In this document: piece by piece, positions 54,461 through 64,000 of the stretch
How positions within the stretch are numbered: position 1 is the first letter of the stretch
Layout: each line of letters begins with the position of its first letter
NCBI GenBank assembly: GCA_020912385.1
Contig: CP087213.1
Location: forward strand, 2,046,001 to 2,110,000
Direction: 5' to 3'
From: Neofusicoccum parvum
Lineage: Eukaryota; Ascomycota; Dothideomycetes; Botryosphaeriales; Botryosphaeriaceae
DNA: 64,000 nt
The notes under the pieces: model-generated
What the model saw: only the letters and a program-made list of their open reading frames with translations
The model's database searches: none
Told to the model about the DNA's origin: nothing
Program-made: the position numbers and the translations under genes

Positions 54461-56423
54461 ATGTCTCATCCCCGCTTGCGCCAATCAGCGAGGCGCACAG
54501 ATTACCTCGAGGACGCGCGAGACCGCACCCAATCGAAGGCCTTTAGTCCCGAAAGCGTGCTATCTAGGTTTTTCTGCACCTTTTGCGGAGCACAATTCCA
54601 CCAATACGACGCATGGATGAAGCATGAGGAGAGTTACCATGCCCCAGCGAAGAAGGAATCCGTCTTTCTGGGAGATGCCTTTCTGAAATGCGGCTTCTGT
54701 GAAACCAGGCTTTCTGATTGGAAAAGCCGATGCGCACATGTAGCTCGGCATTTTCGAGAAGGCTATGATTTCTCAAGTTGGCAACTTAACACCCAAATAG
54801 TGGAAGATGGACAGTCCGCGTGGAGCTCATTTTTGTCTGAGCAATCAGACCAGTAAGTTCACCTCGTTTCACTTTACAATCGCTCTCACTTGCAAACTGT
54901 TGTGCAAATTGTCTGACAAGACACAGGTATGCCGCGAGCATATTGGTACAGGCCTCACGGACTGATGAAGGAGTAGCCGACACTGAGTCTTCAGCCAGCG
55001 GCATCGCTCCCCGCCGATCTCCTTCCGCATCAGGCGGCAAAAGGCGCAGAGGAGAAGAAGACAAGACCCAGAACAAAAGACAGAAAAGGAGCCCAGGCAA
55101 CACCACAGACAGCGATGCCGGTCCAAAATTTGCTTGTCCATTCTACAAGAGGAACCCCGAAATCTACGCCAGAAACCAGGCCTGCTTGTGGCCCGGGTTT
55201 GCGACAATAGCGCGCTTGAAGTAAGTCCGAAACACGTACGCCGCGAAGGCCATTTCGTCAGACAGATCATTGACGACCCGGTAGGGAACACCTCTATCGC
55301 GCCCATGTCAGCCGAGAAGAAAGAGACCACGTCTGTCCCAGATGTCGCAATGCCTTTGAGGACAACCAACGCCTCGTCGAGCATTTGGCAAGACCTGACC
55401 GATGCCTCGTTGTTGACCAGCCACCAGATGAAGAGGGGCTCTGTCGGGACCAAGTGAAGATGCTAAAAGGCAGAGACCGTGGCGACAAGGATGAGGAGAA
55501 GTGGAGGAAAATCTTTCGGATCTGCCATCGCCTCTCTGAAGGCGCCGAAACGCCCTCGCCATGTGAGGATCCACTGCGGAGGTTGTTTGCTTGTGCTGAT
55601 GTCCGAGACAGACTGCAACCAAGATTCACCAGCGTTGCAGGCGGTGGAGGGGTATGACCAGTTCCAACGCGAACGCCTCGCAATCGACGTTTGTGGTCGT
55701 CTGGAGCGGGACCCGCATTTCGCTCAAGTCTGCAGGAAATTTGGCGAACAGCTCTCAGCCATCATCCAAGAAAGCCAAAGAACTCTCTTCGAGGCTTTTA
55801 CGCTTCCTCGAGGAGACACGAAAAGCATGGCCCGATCCCGGGAAGGACGAAGCTCGTCGACGGACGACGCCGCACTTGCGACATACTGCGCAGAGCCTAC
55901 AGCAGTGAAACCCACGACTCAGAGGGCCTCCACAAACCGTCCTGTGCCATTTCAAGCCGCCATTCGAAACCCTGACGATGGGTTGAGCTCCAGCGATGCG
56001 GAGCGAGTCCACCTCGTGCCAGGGTTGCCATTTGATCAAGGCGGTGGCCACGGCCACAGCGCTTCCCATGACTCCCAGTCCGAGCGTGAGCGTTGGTGCA
56101 GCAGTTCTGGTTCGCAATCAGATCTTTCGCAAGGCATATCCGACGCCCAAGGCTTCGATCTTGGCAATCTTTCCTTTGATCAGTTGCCTTCGGCCGGAAG
56201 AGCTGGCGTGCAGGAATTGGGATTTGAGAACTACCTGTCGGGCTTGAGCGCATTGAACGAGGATCAAGACAGAGTAAGTATTGCTTCAAGCTTGCTTAAG
56301 CTGGGTAATGTCCCCGCGGAGCCGGCCAACAGAACTGTGGACCCAAGATCCCTCTCCAATGGGGACACCAGATATTGCTCAACCTGGAATACATCCTCGA
56401 CATTGAAATCTCCGTTCGACTGA
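54461..56423 (+). CDS. C2H2-type zinc-finger protein, fungal
   Basis: Proposed exons 54461-54852, 54927-55220, 55285-55562 and 55633-56423 give 584 aa, all in frame. The N-terminal half has two finger-like units: CTFCGAQFHQYDAWMKHEES with a final YH, then CGFCETRLSDWKSRCAHVAR with HF. A basic nuclear-localisation stretch (GKRRRGEEDK, NKRQKR) precedes CPFYKRNPEIY, and a splice joins ARLK to EHLYRAH. Next is CPRCRNAFEDNQRLVEHL. This order (fingers, basic region, CPFYKRNP, EHLYR) is common in Pezizomycotina zinc-finger proteins, often near signalling or NLR-like genes. DNA binding is likely; targets are unknown. The third intron (55563-55632) was chosen because it alone links the finger region in frame to the long Ser/Gln-rich C-terminal part (LQAVEGYDQFQRERL). 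The C-terminus after residue 530 is uncertain, because GTAAGT at 56274 could be another donor. Confidence 0.78.
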
Positions 56424-57213
56424 GCTATGTGGGTGTGGAGTCTTCATTAATACTGTCTCAAAATCTCACCGGATCCTTTTGGGAGGATGATCCAGAAGTC
56501 CTAGACAATGGTCAGAATCTATCACGCTGTAGAGAATAGTGCAGGCGAAGCTATTCCCCCTCCCGAATCTCACCGCGGACAAAATTAATGTCCTCAAAAA
56601 CGCATCGCAAGAAACTTTTACCAGGTGCGTCGTTTGTTCATGGACTGGAATAGCTCTGACGTTCTGACCTTCCGATAGACTCCCTGTGACGGAGTGACAC
56701 GGTGCAAATAACTAGATACACTTGGATCAAATTAATCATGTCCTCTTAATTCATATACCAAGTCAGTACATACGAAGCCTAGCATACTCGTGACCACCGA
56801 AGAACACAAAGCATGTACAAGGCGTACCGAAAAAGCCGGGAGAACGAAAGTAAAAGACACGAAAATACGCCTTCTTGATATATTGCGTTATGTGCTAACC
56901 AGGAGGGAAAAAAAAGAGGAAGGAACCCAGCCAACCACCAAACTCTCAAAGGGTGCTAAGATGGCAAAAGGACATGCAAGACCTGCAAGAACGAATGCCA
57001 CCACTTTCCAAAGTTCGCAGTGCAGGTATCCCAAGAAAAAGTTGACAAGAAGAGAAACGCGGCAGAAAAAGCAGTTGAAAATGTACCAGGAAAAGAACAG
57101 AAAAGAAACCCAGCGATGGTGACGAACCATGATATCCAATCTCTAAAGCTTCTCCGATGCACCCGATGTGAAAGAAAAGATCATCCCGAATACCTCATGC
57201 GTTTCTTTTCTCT
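56424..57213. other. Intergenic between convergent genes
   Basis: About 790 bp, A-rich on the plus strand, holding the 3' ends of the zinc-finger gene (+) and the Kelch/BTB gene (-). No gene recognised. Confidence 0.4.
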
Positions 57214-60200
57214 TCATCCGACCAGTCCCCTCTCGGGCGCGATGCCCAATCCTACCCTCCCAGAAGACGGCGGTTCCTCGGTGGCGCTGGGCAGGCCGGC
57301 ACTCATGGTCTCCCTACCGCTCCGTCCCATCTCTCTGATCCTGCGGCCTTCCATGAGGCCTCTCAGTCCCCTCTTCTGCAGGCCGACAACGGCGCTGATC
57401 TCGCCAGCCCAAACCTCGCGCTCGCCGGAGCCGCCGGTGACGCTGCCGATTTCCGATTGGCTCGTTTCGGTCGATGCACTGCGTACACTCTGCTCATCGT
57501 CTGCCATGGACGCCGAAGACGACACATCCGTGTTGAGCCGCAGCTGTTTGAGGTGGTCGTCGACGCCTGTGTCCATGCCTTGCGCCACGCTGCCTGTACG
57601 TTGCGTGGATGCGAAGCTTGATGCCAGGCTTGCTGATGATGCCGAGTTGTGTAAGGTGCTACCAAGGCCATCCGAGCCACCAGATTGCGCCTTTGCTAGC
57701 GTCTCAGCCGAAGGAAGACCGGCTGCTGTGCCATTGAAGAACGTCACAGCATCACCACCGCCGGCTGCCATAGCGGCAGCATTGAATATGGCAGCTGTAT
57801 TACGGCCGTCCAGACGCAGGTGTAAGCGCTCGATGACAGCTTCGAGTAGTCCGTCGATACGGTAGGGGCGGGCTAACTGGAGTAACGAGCACAGGATCTG
57901 TGGTGTACATAACGTTGAGTTTGGCGGGGGAAGGGAAGAAGTGTAGAGATAGTGTGCAAGGGCCTGTAGGGTAAGATGCGTATGGGGGAGGTAGAGGGTG
58001 CGTGGACGGGATGTCGGGTTCGGATTGTCGGCATTCGGCGGATCGAAAGGCGTGACGGTTGACGCGCTACCGATGGTGCTCGGTGTGACGGTAAGTGCCG
58101 TGCTGGTTGTCCTGATGCTCGGTGTGATCGTAATGCTCGAGTTACGCCATCCATGGGAACCCCCCGAAGGTCTTAATGTGGCGGCATCTGATGAGCTCGG
58201 ATCCGAGGCAAAGGCGCCTTCGCGCAGCAGCTGATTGAAGTAGGGACCCCATCGTTTCGCCACGAGGTGCGAGTTTATAGGGATACGCTCGCCGCCTATG
58301 GCCAGGAATTCCATGTCGGCCAATTCCCGCAGCCCTAATGCCATTGATCCCAATTCTTCGGCGGCCGGCGAGAGTAATCGCCCTCCGCTTGCTAGATCTG
58401 ATGCGTTCTGCGCCATGCCGGGCGAGCTCACGGACATGTAGCCAGATGTGGGCGACGTCCGCCGAGGGTTGTCGTATAAACCAAAAGCCTCCAACTCCAC
58501 CATGCAAATATTCGAGAAATTTATCCTTCGATGGTTGTAATCCTCCACCAAGCTCCTCTTGCGGTTTCCAAGAATAACAAAGGTGTTGCGCCTGCCCCAT
58601 AATACGCCACGGTTCCAGCTTCCCTGGCTGAAAATGCTACCTCCGGCATCGATCCGGCTCCATGTAAGGTTCCGCAAATCCAGCGCCCACAGAGCATATT
58701 CTTGCTTGGATGAGGTTAAAAAGGTTCCGCTTACAACAAAGTGGTTCGCGATGACGCCACCGTTAGGGAATCGTAGGCCTGGTGGTGAAAAGGTGCCGTT
58801 CATCGGCTTCTCTGTCAGGGATCCATCCGGCAATCTAATCTGAAGCTCGAGCTTAACGTCCAGGAAGTTGTAATTGGAGTAAATCAGCATGGAAGATCCG
58901 CTTTGCGGGTTGTCGGGATCCTGGTCGTCGTCCGCGGGAATTTCGCCCTTCCTTCCGCCGGCTCCGATAGCCGATGCAGGCATTGTCGTAAGCGGTGCAA
59001 CCACACTCCTGTAGGCACCGCAACTCCGGCCTAGCGTGTTCGTCGCGGTCCACTTGAGACTCCTCAAATTGAAAACGCTGATCTGTTCAATGTAGTGATT
59101 GGCACTGTCTTGCCCACCAACAACCACCATCTCCGCGCCGCCAGCGCCATCCAAGTCGATACCGATGGAGCCCGAATTCGGTTGGTTCGTAGAAGCAGGG
59201 TTATGCTGGATAGCGGAGAGGGTGGCGTTACTCGATGCGAAAACCGCCGAGGAAGGGAGGATGGCAGCGCAGTGCGCGTAGCGGCCCTGCGGAGAATCCG
59301 AAGTGTCGATCTTCATCCACTGCCGCGTGTTCACATCGTAAATGTGAATGTCGGACATGACGACCACCTCCGGCTGAGGGTCTTGCGAGTTCGACTGGTT
59401 CGGCGCTGCTGGCTGGCCGTTCGGCAGAATTGCGGGAGACATGCCGCCATAGCAGACGAGTTTCGTGTCGCCGAGCGCACAGACACTGTGGAAATACCTT
59501 GGTGGTGGGATGTCGCCTTGGGTCTGCAGTTTTGTCCAGTGTCTACGTACGAGATCCAACTCGTAGAGGTCGTTCGTGAGCTGCGGACGGGTCCTGGATA
59601 GTCGTCTGCCTCCAAACACATAAAGCTTGTCGCCGAGAATCGTGGTAGTTGCGCCCACAAGCGGATGAGGTTCACGGCCAGTTGTCCGATGAACGTTGCA
59701 GACCAGACCCGACAGCCCGGAGGTTGACTGGGATGGCGTTCCTAAGCCGGCAGTCATCATGGATGGGGTTCCCACCGACATTCCTGGGGTCCTTGCTGCT
59801 GACGAAGGGCCGGAATCTTCTTCTCTGGCCATTTTCGACAGACTGGTAGTACTGCTGTTGACACTCCGGGTGAGAAAAGCTGTTGAATTGTTCCGGAATG
59901 GCTGGTCCGGGAACGGTTGCGACGGAGAAGGCTGGGATGCGTTTGAATCCATGCTGTCGGCCCTACCGGTGTGCGGAGATTGCTTGGGTGGGATTCGAAG
60001 GGGTGTGATTGCTTCGCTTTTTGTCGATCCGGGAGATAGAGGAGAAAAACAATCACTAGGAGTCTGTAGGGGAGAATCGGGTAGAGTTTGAACCGGCTGC
60101 GCCCAGGATGGAATCACGATGGCAACATGCCTCGGCTTGGACTGAACGGGCTGAACAGGGTCTGCGGATAGCTTGCGGCCTGGCAGGGGAAAGTCAGGGA

Positions 60201-60558
60201 TCGAGCTGGTGGGAGTCCTGGATGACGGGCTTTCGAAGGATTTGCGCGGGCTGTCCGGGAGTTCTATGGGGACATAGCGGGGAATAACGATAGGAATGTG
60301 CTTCGGACGGGCAACGGGACCTCCAGAGGCCGGGGAATGACAGGTAATCTGCACAGGCGCTCGGAGCGACGCAGAAGACTCCGAATTGCTGCGGCCGGGT
60401 GAGGACTGAGAGCTCGCAGACGGCTTGCGGTCTCTCTGCTCAGGGTGCTGCAGCGGGACCGGGGACCTTTTCCACGGCAGAAAAGGCTGCGAAGCAGAGG
60501 TCGGCGAGGGGCCCGCGGACGGGTCCTTGGGATAGCCGAATACTCCTAGGGGAATCAT
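57214..60558 (-). CDS. Kelch-repeat and BTB protein (Ral2/LZTR1-like)
   Basis: Single-exon, 1114 aa. The first 290 residues are Ser/Pro-rich and disordered, with repeated RHVAIVIPSWAQPVQ / KHIPIVIPRYVPIE blocks. Residues about 290-690 form Kelch repeats: LVGATTTILGDKLYVFGGRR, YFHSVCALGDTKLVCYGGMS, YAHCAAILPSSAVF, EMVVVGGQDSANHYIEQI and FVILGNRKR. From about 747 a BTB/POZ domain begins DMEFLAIGGERIPINSHLVA, is split by a low-complexity insert, and resumes LYLPHTHLTLQALAHYLYTS with CSLLQLARPYRIDGLLEAVI. This Kelch-then-BTB layout is that of fission yeast Ral2 and animal LZTR1, both linked to Ras regulation (Ral2 is needed for Ras1 activation; LZTR1 is a CUL3 adaptor). The assignment to that group is by architecture. 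Confidence 0.88.
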   Translation of the reverse strand: MIPLGVFGYPKDPSAGPSPTSASQPFLPWKRSPVPLQHPEQRDRKPSASSQSSPGRSNSESSASLRAPVQITCHSPASGGPVARPKHIPIVIPRYVPIELPDSPRKSFESPSSRTPTSSIPDFPLPGRKLSADPVQPVQSKPRHVAIVIPSWAQPVQTLPDSPLQTPSDCFSPLSPGSTKSEAITPLRIPPKQSPHTGRADSMDSNASQPSPSQPFPDQPFRNNSTAFLTRSVNSSTTSLSKMAREEDSGPSSAARTPGMSVGTPSMMTAGLGTPSQSTSGLSGLVCNVHRTTGREPHPLVGATTTILGDKLYVFGGRRLSRTRPQLTNDLYELDLVRRHWTKLQTQGDIPPPRYFHSVCALGDTKLVCYGGMSPAILPNGQPAAPNQSNSQDPQPEVVVMSDIHIYDVNTRQWMKIDTSDSPQGRYAHCAAILPSSAVFASSNATLSAIQHNPASTNQPNSGSIGIDLDGAGGAEMVVVGGQDSANHYIEQISVFNLRSLKWTATNTLGRSCGAYRSVVAPLTTMPASAIGAGGRKGEIPADDDQDPDNPQSGSSMLIYSNYNFLDVKLELQIRLPDGSLTEKPMNGTFSPPGLRFPNGGVIANHFVVSGTFLTSSKQEYALWALDLRNLTWSRIDAGGSIFSQGSWNRGVLWGRRNTFVILGNRKRSLVEDYNHRRINFSNICMVELEAFGLYDNPRRTSPTSGYMSVSSPGMAQNASDLASGGRLLSPAAEELGSMALGLRELADMEFLAIGGERIPINSHLVAKRWGPYFNQLLREGAFASDPSSSDAATLRPSGGSHGWRNSSITITPSIRTTSTALTVTPSTIGSASTVTPFDPPNADNPNPTSRPRTLYLPHTHLTLQALAHYLYTSSLPPPNSTLCTPQILCSLLQLARPYRIDGLLEAVIERLHLRLDGRNTAAIFNAAAMAAGGGDAVTFFNGTAAGLPSAETLAKAQSGGSDGLGSTLHNSASSASLASSFASTQRTGSVAQGMDTGVDDHLKQLRLNTDVSSSASMADDEQSVRSASTETSQSEIGSVTGGSGEREVWAGEISAVVGLQKRGLRGLMEGRRIREMGRSGRETMSAGLPSATEEPPSSGRVGLGIAPERGLVG

Positions 60559-61924
60559 GGTCAGCGCGGTGATCGACCGCCAGAAACTAGGTCTTGGTGA
60601 AGCGCGAGGAGGAATATAGGGATATCCAGCAAAGGGGGAGGGCCGCGCTCCCCTCGATGCCTGGCGGCATGGTCACGCCCGGCCCTGGGAGGCGGCGCCC
60701 ATGGACGCTACATAACAGTCTCAACGCACTGTTAGGTCATCGCAGCTGCGGTGAACTCGGTCTCGGCCGCCAGCAGCGCGATCTTGCGTCAACGGGAGCG
60801 CGGCGGCTGCGAATTTGACATGGGCGCGGCTCGGCTGTGTGACTGGCGCCTGGTGCCGAGGGCTGTCTTAGACAAATTCGGCGGGCGCATGGACGGCAGT
60901 ATGCAGGCCCGCGGTGATGGTTGAGATTTTGGCCTTCGCATAGGTGCGGCATGGGGGGTTGGGCAGGCTGCATGGAACACAAGGAGGCGCCTTACCTGAG
61001 GGCTGCGAGCGGCGCGCGGGCGGGCAGCTGGGCGGACAGCGCTAGGGCGGTGGTACTGCGCGGGCGGGATGCGCTCGAGGGAGCAGTGCCTGGAGGTCTT
61101 GGGGGGGAGAGTTCTGCCTGGGTGCCGGAGGAGGGTACAGACGGGGCGCGCACGGGAGGTTCGCGGCTGGCGGGCAAGTCGTTTGGGCACTGCAAATCGC
61201 CCTCTTGGCCCGAGCGAGCTAGCCCATGCAAGGAGCTCCCCGCCGCCCGCAGCAGCCAGCGGCCGCCCAAAAAAAAAAAGTCGTGCAACGTCCGCGCCCC
61301 AGCTTTCGGCAGCCTTGCCCTCCGTCGCGCCCAGCGCCAGCCCGGCCGGATTCCTCGCGCTGGCGGCGCCGCCTCTCCGCGTGTCCAGCCTGCGTCTGCC
61401 GCTCTTGCACGGCCGCCCGGCCTGGCGTGGCCGAGCGGCCCTTGTTTCCCGCGCGGAGGGGCCGTGGCAGCGCCTTTCTCGACGCGCCCTTGGGCGCTGC
61501 ACGCCAACAAAGGACGCTGGTCACACCGCCGCTTTCAGCAGCGTGGCCGCCATGGCCTGCTGCAAGGCCGTTGAGGCGCCCGCAAACCACCGCGCGCTTC
61601 CCCGGCCGGCGCCAAACGCAGCGCTCCGCCCAAGCCCTCTTCAGCTGCACACGTTCACCTGAGACAGCGATCGGCTGAGACCGCAGCGGAGCACGGCCCA
61701 CACGCAAGCACGCACGCAGGAAACAGACGCAGGTACTCATTTCTATTGTTTTCATTCATCTCGTAGGGTATCTGGCGGCGCCCCGTGGCCACGCCCGCCG
61801 CCGCCTGCTCATCTACATTATACGACAGCTTTCACCGCACTGCCACTTTCAAATTTTTGTCTCAGCCCTATGCCGCCTTCCGCGGTGTGCTGTCCAGCTG
61901 GCCACGCCCGCGACGAGTCCGTGC
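60559..61924. other. Intergenic, GC-rich
   Basis: About 1.37 kb between the Kelch/BTB gene start and the peroxiredoxin stop. Overlapping frames in all directions have Arg/Ala/Pro-rich translations and no domain. A run of 11 A lies at 61269-61279. Confidence 0.45.
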
Positions 61925-62669
61925 TTAGACGTTCGCGCTGGTCTGCTCCTTGGGCAGAGGCGTGAACCTGAGGTACGGCTTGACGATCTTGAGGTTGGGG
62001 TAGATCTTCTGGGCGTCCTCGGTCTTGACCGAGGGGTGGACGATGACGTCGTCACCGGGCACCCAGTTGATCGGGGTGGTGACCTTGTTCTTGTCGCCGG
62101 TCTGGAGCGAGTCGACAATGCGAAGGACCTCAGCCGAGTTGCGGCCAGTCGAGGCGGGGTAGGAGAGGATGGTGCGGATGGTCTTCTTGGGGTCGATGAC
62201 GAAGACAGAGCGGATGGTGAAGGCAATGCCCTTGGAGTCGACGTTGGTGGCGTCCTGGTGGTCGAGCCTGTCCAGCTGTCAGCTACACGCCCCCCGCGTC
62301 TCGGCGCACGCCGGCCACTCACATGTCGTAGAGGAAGGCAACCTTGCGCTCCTTGTCGCCGATGATGGGGAACTTGAGGTTGCTGCCAGTGACCTCGTTG
62401 ATGTCGGAGATCCAGCCGCCGTGGCTCTCGATGGTGTTGGCCGAGAGACCAATCAGCTTGACGCCGCGCTTGGTGAACTCGGGCTCGAGCTTGGCGAAAG
62501 CGCCGAGCTCGGTGGTGCAGACGGGAGTGTAGTCCTCGGGGTGGGAGAAGAGGACGACCCAGTTGTCGCCAATGAACTCGTGGAAGTCGATGGGGCCGGT
62601 GGTGGTCTCGGCCTTGAAGTTGGGGGCAATGCTGCCCAGGCGGAGAGGCTCAGCGCGGTCGGCGGACAT
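61925..62669 (-). CDS. PRX1: 1-Cys peroxiredoxin (Prx6/Prx1 type)
   Basis: Thiol peroxidase that reduces H2O2 and organic or lipid hydroperoxides. Exons 62669-62323 and 62267-61925 (55-nt intron, GTGAGT...CAG) give 229 aa from the ATG at 62669, the usual length. The peroxidatic cysteine is Cys51 in HPEDYTPVCTTELG (P-x-x-x-T-x-x-C). LGSIAPNFKAETTTGPIDFH opens the thioredoxin-like fold. ITxSxG-type DHQDATNVDSKG follows the intron, then FVIDPKKTIRTILSYP. WVPGDDVIVHPSV is the C-terminal domain typical of the 1-Cys group; no resolving cysteine follows. An upstream ATG at 62774 is in frame and would add 35 residues rich in Arg/Ser/Ala (mitochondrial-like). An intron with GTACCT...CAG in the same stretch may instead be in the leader. 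Dual localisation is therefore possible. Confidence 0.95.
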
Positions 62670-64000
62670 TGTGATGGTTCTGCTGAAGCTGGCGTCAGCG
62701 GCGCAGAGGGCAGTGAGACGGCGGACAAGGTACCTTGGGGGAATTTGGGGATTGGAGGGGTTGATGGACGTCAATGGGGTTGATGGTGAAGCTGACGGTG
62801 TCCGGGCTCGAAATGTTTGGAGCGCGGGGTATTTGTACGCGGCGACGTCGGCGGGGCACCGCTACAGGGTGGTATGATGCGAAAAATTGGATGAATAATG
62901 CCATTCGAATGCCTTGCCATTACTGCATCTGGCAAGGCTGCGATTGCGTGCTCGACTGCTTTCTTTCTGCCAGCGGCGGCGGGGGCCAATCGAGGCGGGG
63001 AGGCGGCCGACCGCCTTGGCCCAGCTGTACGCCACTCGCCGACCGCGGGGCTGCTAAGCCTTGGTAGAAACGCGCGGGCAAGATCAGCATGGCGCAAATG
63101 TGCTTTGAAATGAAGCCAGTGCCAGCGCCAGGCTCGGCGGGCCATGTGATGCCGGTGCTGACGATAAGACCGGCGTGTGTGGTTCTGCGCGCGCAGCGCT
63201 CTCCACGCTGGTATTCTGTTTGTAAGCGGCAGCGGCATGCTGTATTACGCGCCCGGAGGCCCCCCAATTTCTCGAACCCCAAATCCCCAAGTCTCCCCAA
63301 TGCCGCTTTCCCACCGCGCGCCAATCACGGGCCGCCAGTTTCCGGATGCGAACCCGCGCGTCGGATGGGTGTCCGACGGACGTGTGCTGTTCTGACAGAT
63401 TCCAGCGTTTTCCCGAGGCACAGCCGCTGTGCGGTGCAGGTGCGCCGTGGCGCGGAGTCTCGCAGATGAGCGATCACCGCACGTGCGTGCATCCCCATGA
63501 GGTTCTGCTGCAGACCACGTCAAGCATCAACGGTACGCGGCGACGGCGACGGCGATCGGGCGCGTGGGTGCTGGCCGCGATCCACGTGCAGCACAGCGGT
63601 TGACCTGTTGTACCTGAGCCGCTGTTTCCTTCTAGAACACGCCCGCTCGAACCCTAACCCAAGCCCGAGCCCATGCGCACCTCTGGCGGCCGAAGTGCAA
63701 ACAGCTAGGCTGGCGCGACTCTGGAGGCGGGTGCGTGCAGAGGCGCCGACTGGCTCGCGCCGGCCAATACGACGCGGTGGCCGCGCTGGTGCTCGTCTCA
63801 GCGCTCCGCGGCCGGGAATAAGAGCTAATGTAGGCATGACTCTATCCGCGGGCGCTGCCGCTGCCGCTGATGCGAGATGGCGATGGGCCTTATCTCGCGG
63901 CGGCAACAGGGAGCGGCTCACAGCGGGCTCCAGCACTGCTCCAACACTGCAGCGCCGGATATGCCGTCATGGTGCGGCTAGGGCGAACCGCCCTCTCGGC
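62670..64000. other. Intergenic to window end, GC-rich
   Basis: About 1.3 kb. It includes the promoter and leader of the peroxiredoxin gene (62670-62900). Beyond that, only GC-driven frames with no recognisable product. A gene beginning outside the window may lie to the right. Confidence 0.4.

Noticed and set aside
61428..61438. TGGCCGAGCGG, like the A box of tRNA-Leu/Ser
   Set aside because: No matching acceptor or T arm and no B box within tRNA distance.
60789..61662. Several 150-240-codon frames on both strands in GC-rich DNA
   Set aside because: All frames are open together, with Ala/Arg/Pro-rich translations; no domain or splice extension.
63651..63660. accctaaccc, like a telomere repeat
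   Set aside because: Only about one and a half units; no array.

Overview
The window is nuclear DNA from a filamentous ascomycete (Pezizomycotina). The class is probably Dothideomycetes, but that is inference. The evidence is short spliceosomal introns (about 47-165 nt) with GTAAGT/GTATGT-type donors and CTAAC/CTGAC branch points, a HET-domain gene, several Pezizomycotina-type membrane protein families, a single dispersed 5S rRNA gene, and GC-rich coding DNA with more AT-rich, gene-poor patches. Gene models below were spliced by eye. Each multi-exon model closes in frame from ATG to stop.

Layout. 0-9 kb holds core genes: N-terminal methyltransferase (-), aldehyde dehydrogenase with a presequence (+), PPZ-type phosphatase (+), ribosomal protein uS5/RPS2 (+). 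9-13 kb is gene-poor with one small secreted protein (-). 13-22.9 kb holds an OYE-like flavin oxidoreductase (+), a DUF6536-like membrane protein (-), a DHCR24-like FAD oxidoreductase with a 5' exon (-), and the divergent pair NatD (-) / LYRM2-like (+). 23.6-28.5 kb is an accessory island: two tRNA-Pro(AGG) genes in inverted orientation flank a possible LTR relic and a HET-domain gene. 29-36 kb holds a 908-aa mucin-like surface protein (-) and an aspartic-protease-like membrane protein that lacks the usual catalytic motif (+). 35.8-41 kb holds a protein of unknown function, ACC deaminase and a Gfo/Idh/MocA dehydrogenase (all +). 41.8-51.3 kb holds two large membrane proteins of unknown function, 5S rRNA, SdhC, an RTA1-like protein and a DUF7704-like protein. 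51.5-64 kb holds a pRiA4b Orf3-like protein (-), a zinc-finger protein (+), a Kelch/BTB protein (-) and a 1-Cys peroxiredoxin (-).

Main discovery candidate. Both tRNA-Pro(AGG) genes carry the normal 16-nt intron after position 37. Both also carry a second insertion of 56 or 53 nt inside the T-loop. The second insert begins GTAAG, holds TTCTAAC near its end and ends CAG, so it looks like a small spliceosomal intron. It splits the tRNA's own B box and contains a substitute (GTTCGACTC). Removing both inserts leaves the same perfect 72-nt tRNA from each locus, although the T-loop inserts themselves have diverged.

The genes are mostly independent housekeeping or accessory loci; no biosynthetic cluster is evident.
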